Part shown: piece by piece, positions 63,282 through 64,000 of the stretch | Layout: each line of letters starts with the position of its first letter | How positions within the stretch are numbered: the stretch's first letter is position 1 | Assembly (NCBI RefSeq): GCF_021403115.1 | Contig: NZ_JAJSSH010000001.1 | Location: 124,001 to 188,000 of the forward strand | Direction: 5' to 3' | Length of the DNA stretch: 64,000 nucleotides | From: Sphingobium sufflavum | GTDB taxonomy: Bacteria > Pseudomonadota > Alphaproteobacteria > Sphingomonadales > Sphingomonadaceae | Notes under the pieces: generated by a model | The model's input: only the letters and a program-made list of their open reading frames with translations | What the model was told of the DNA's origin: nothing | The model's database searches: none | Program-made: the position numbers and the translations under genes

Positions 63282-63817
63282 GCGTCGCGCGCCGTCCCGG
63301 CGAAAAGCCTTACGATCGTGCGGCGATGCTGCGCGTCGATCAGGCGGGCGAATATGGCGCGACGCGCATCTATGCAGGGCAGTTGGCCGTGCTGGGCGAC
63401 CGGCATCCGGCGGGCCGCCTGATCGCGGGCATGGCCGCGCAGGAGGAGCGCCACCGTGCTGCTTTTGACGCGATGCTGGCGCGGCGCAATGGTCGACCGA
63501 CCTTGCTCCAGCCGATCTGGCATGTCGCGGGCTTTGCCCTTGGCGCGGCTACCGCTCTGTTGGGACCGGAGGCGGCAATGGCCTGCACCAGCGCGGTGGA
63601 GACGGAGATCGACCGTCATTATAGCCAGCAATTGGAAGCGCTAGGCGATAGCGACCCGGAACTTTCCGAAGCCATTGCGGATTTTCAGGCGGAGGAGGTG
63701 GAGCATCGCGAGACCGCCATCGCGCAAGGTGCGGAGCGTGCGCCTGGCTATCCGTTGCTATCTGGCCTCATCCGTGCGGGATGCCGCGCCGCCATCGCGC
63801 TGTCCGAACGTATCTGA
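63278..63817 (+). CDS. coq7: Demethoxyubiquinone hydroxylase COQ7
   Basis: A di-iron monooxygenase that performs the last hydroxylation of ubiquinone synthesis. The 179 residues contain the iron ligands in AGEYGATRIYAGQ, AAQEERHRAAF, AVETEIDRHY and EEVEHRETA. It overlaps the dsbB stop by four bases; the adjacency of a quinone-making enzyme to quinone-using DsbB is conserved in the group, as I recall. Confidence 0.95.
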   Translation: MSVARRPGEKPYDRAAMLRVDQAGEYGATRIYAGQLAVLGDRHPAGRLIAGMAAQEERHRAAFDAMLARRNGRPTLLQPIWHVAGFALGAATALLGPEAAMACTSAVETEIDRHYSQQLEALGDSDPELSEAIADFQAEEVEHRETAIAQGAERAPGYPLLSGLIRAGCRAAIALSERI

Positions 63818-63840
63818 TTTCGACCGGAGTCCTGCCTGTG

Positions 63841-64000
63841 ATGACCTGTTCCCCCGTCAAGACACTGATCGCCACCCTTGCGCTCGCCGTTGCATTGCCT
63901 GCCCTCGCCACAGCCGCGCAGGCTCAGGGTGGTCCGGTCGACCCCGCGACGGAGAAGGTCAAGCAGGTGATCGTCTATGGCGACGACCCTTGCCCTACCA
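63841..64000 (+). CDS. Exported protein, 3' end outside window
   Basis: The visible 53 residues start with a signal peptide (TLIATLALAVALPALATAA, cleaved near AQA-QG) and continue VDPATEKVKQVIVYGDDPCP, an opening I recall from small exported sphingomonad proteins downstream of coq7. A GTG at 63838 is an alternative start, with GGAG 8 bases before it. Function unknown. Confidence 0.7.
   Translation, partial: MTCSPVKTLIATLALAVALPALATAAQAQGGPVDPATEKVKQVIVYGDDPCPT

Overview
The window is chromosomal DNA from an alphaproteobacterium, most likely a member of the Sphingomonadaceae (Sphingobium/Sphingomonas-like). The reasons are the high GC content, the gene order around the replication origin (coaE-aroE-maf-ppsR, then oriC, then hemE-hemJ-rho, then mnmE, mnmG, rsmG, parA, parB), an RpsI with an acidic N-terminal extension, a DUF2497/PopZ-type protein, and the repetitive motif CGTTCG-CCTGAGC-GTCGA in two intergenic gaps. 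The genus is inferred from memory of the families and was not tested by a search.

Region 1 (1-17 kb) is the origin and segregation region. Genes left of 2.68 kb point left and those right of 3.0 kb point right. The 323-base gap between ppsR and hemE carries DnaA boxes, an AT-rich stretch, clustered GANTC sites and one TTAA-N7-TTAA (CtrA-type) site, so it is called as oriC. hemE and hemJ (haem synthesis), rho, a TerC-type membrane protein and mnmE follow. Three accessory genes (AraC regulator, sulfotransferase, NTF2-like protein) lie between mnmE and mnmG. mnmG-rsmG-parA-parB form a tightly overlapping operon. One perfect parS palindrome adjoins its promoter and a second lies inside rsmG.

Region 2 (16.8-33 kb) is mixed housekeeping: a single-domain response regulator convergent with a GAF-PAS-HWE kinase, a MerC-like protein, ctaA-cutA-exported protein, rplM-rpsI, rph-rdgB, a PilZ protein, tRNA-Thr, an aminopeptidase P, a PAS-only protein, oligopeptidase B and a catalase. 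Region 3 (33-46 kb) has an MFS exporter, a zinc-finger protein, a NYN-LOTUS protein, tldD, glnK-amtB behind a clear sigma-54 promoter, a MAPEG protein, a TetR regulator, a cyanide-insensitive-type cytochrome bd operon (cydA-cydB plus a 36-residue DUF2474 protein), tRNA-Cys, an isoaspartyl-methyltransferase-like protein and the PopZ-like protein.

Region 4 (46.8-64 kb) looks rearranged. envC-rlmH-rsfS-nadD-nhaA and valS point left. An nfrB/nfrA-like polysaccharide pair, tauE-TIGR02186 and a HerA-like ATPase point right, and ctpA-dsbB-coq7 close the window. Inverting about 46.8-60.9 kb would rejoin popZ with valS and envC with ctpA, which are the neighbours I remember from related genomes. nhaA carries an apparent single-base frameshift near its 5' end.

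No insertion sequence, prophage, integron or CRISPR array was seen. The most notable items are the origin/partition layout with PopZ in the same 64 kb, the inferred 14-kb inversion, the short NfrB-like synthase pair, and the REP-like elements.
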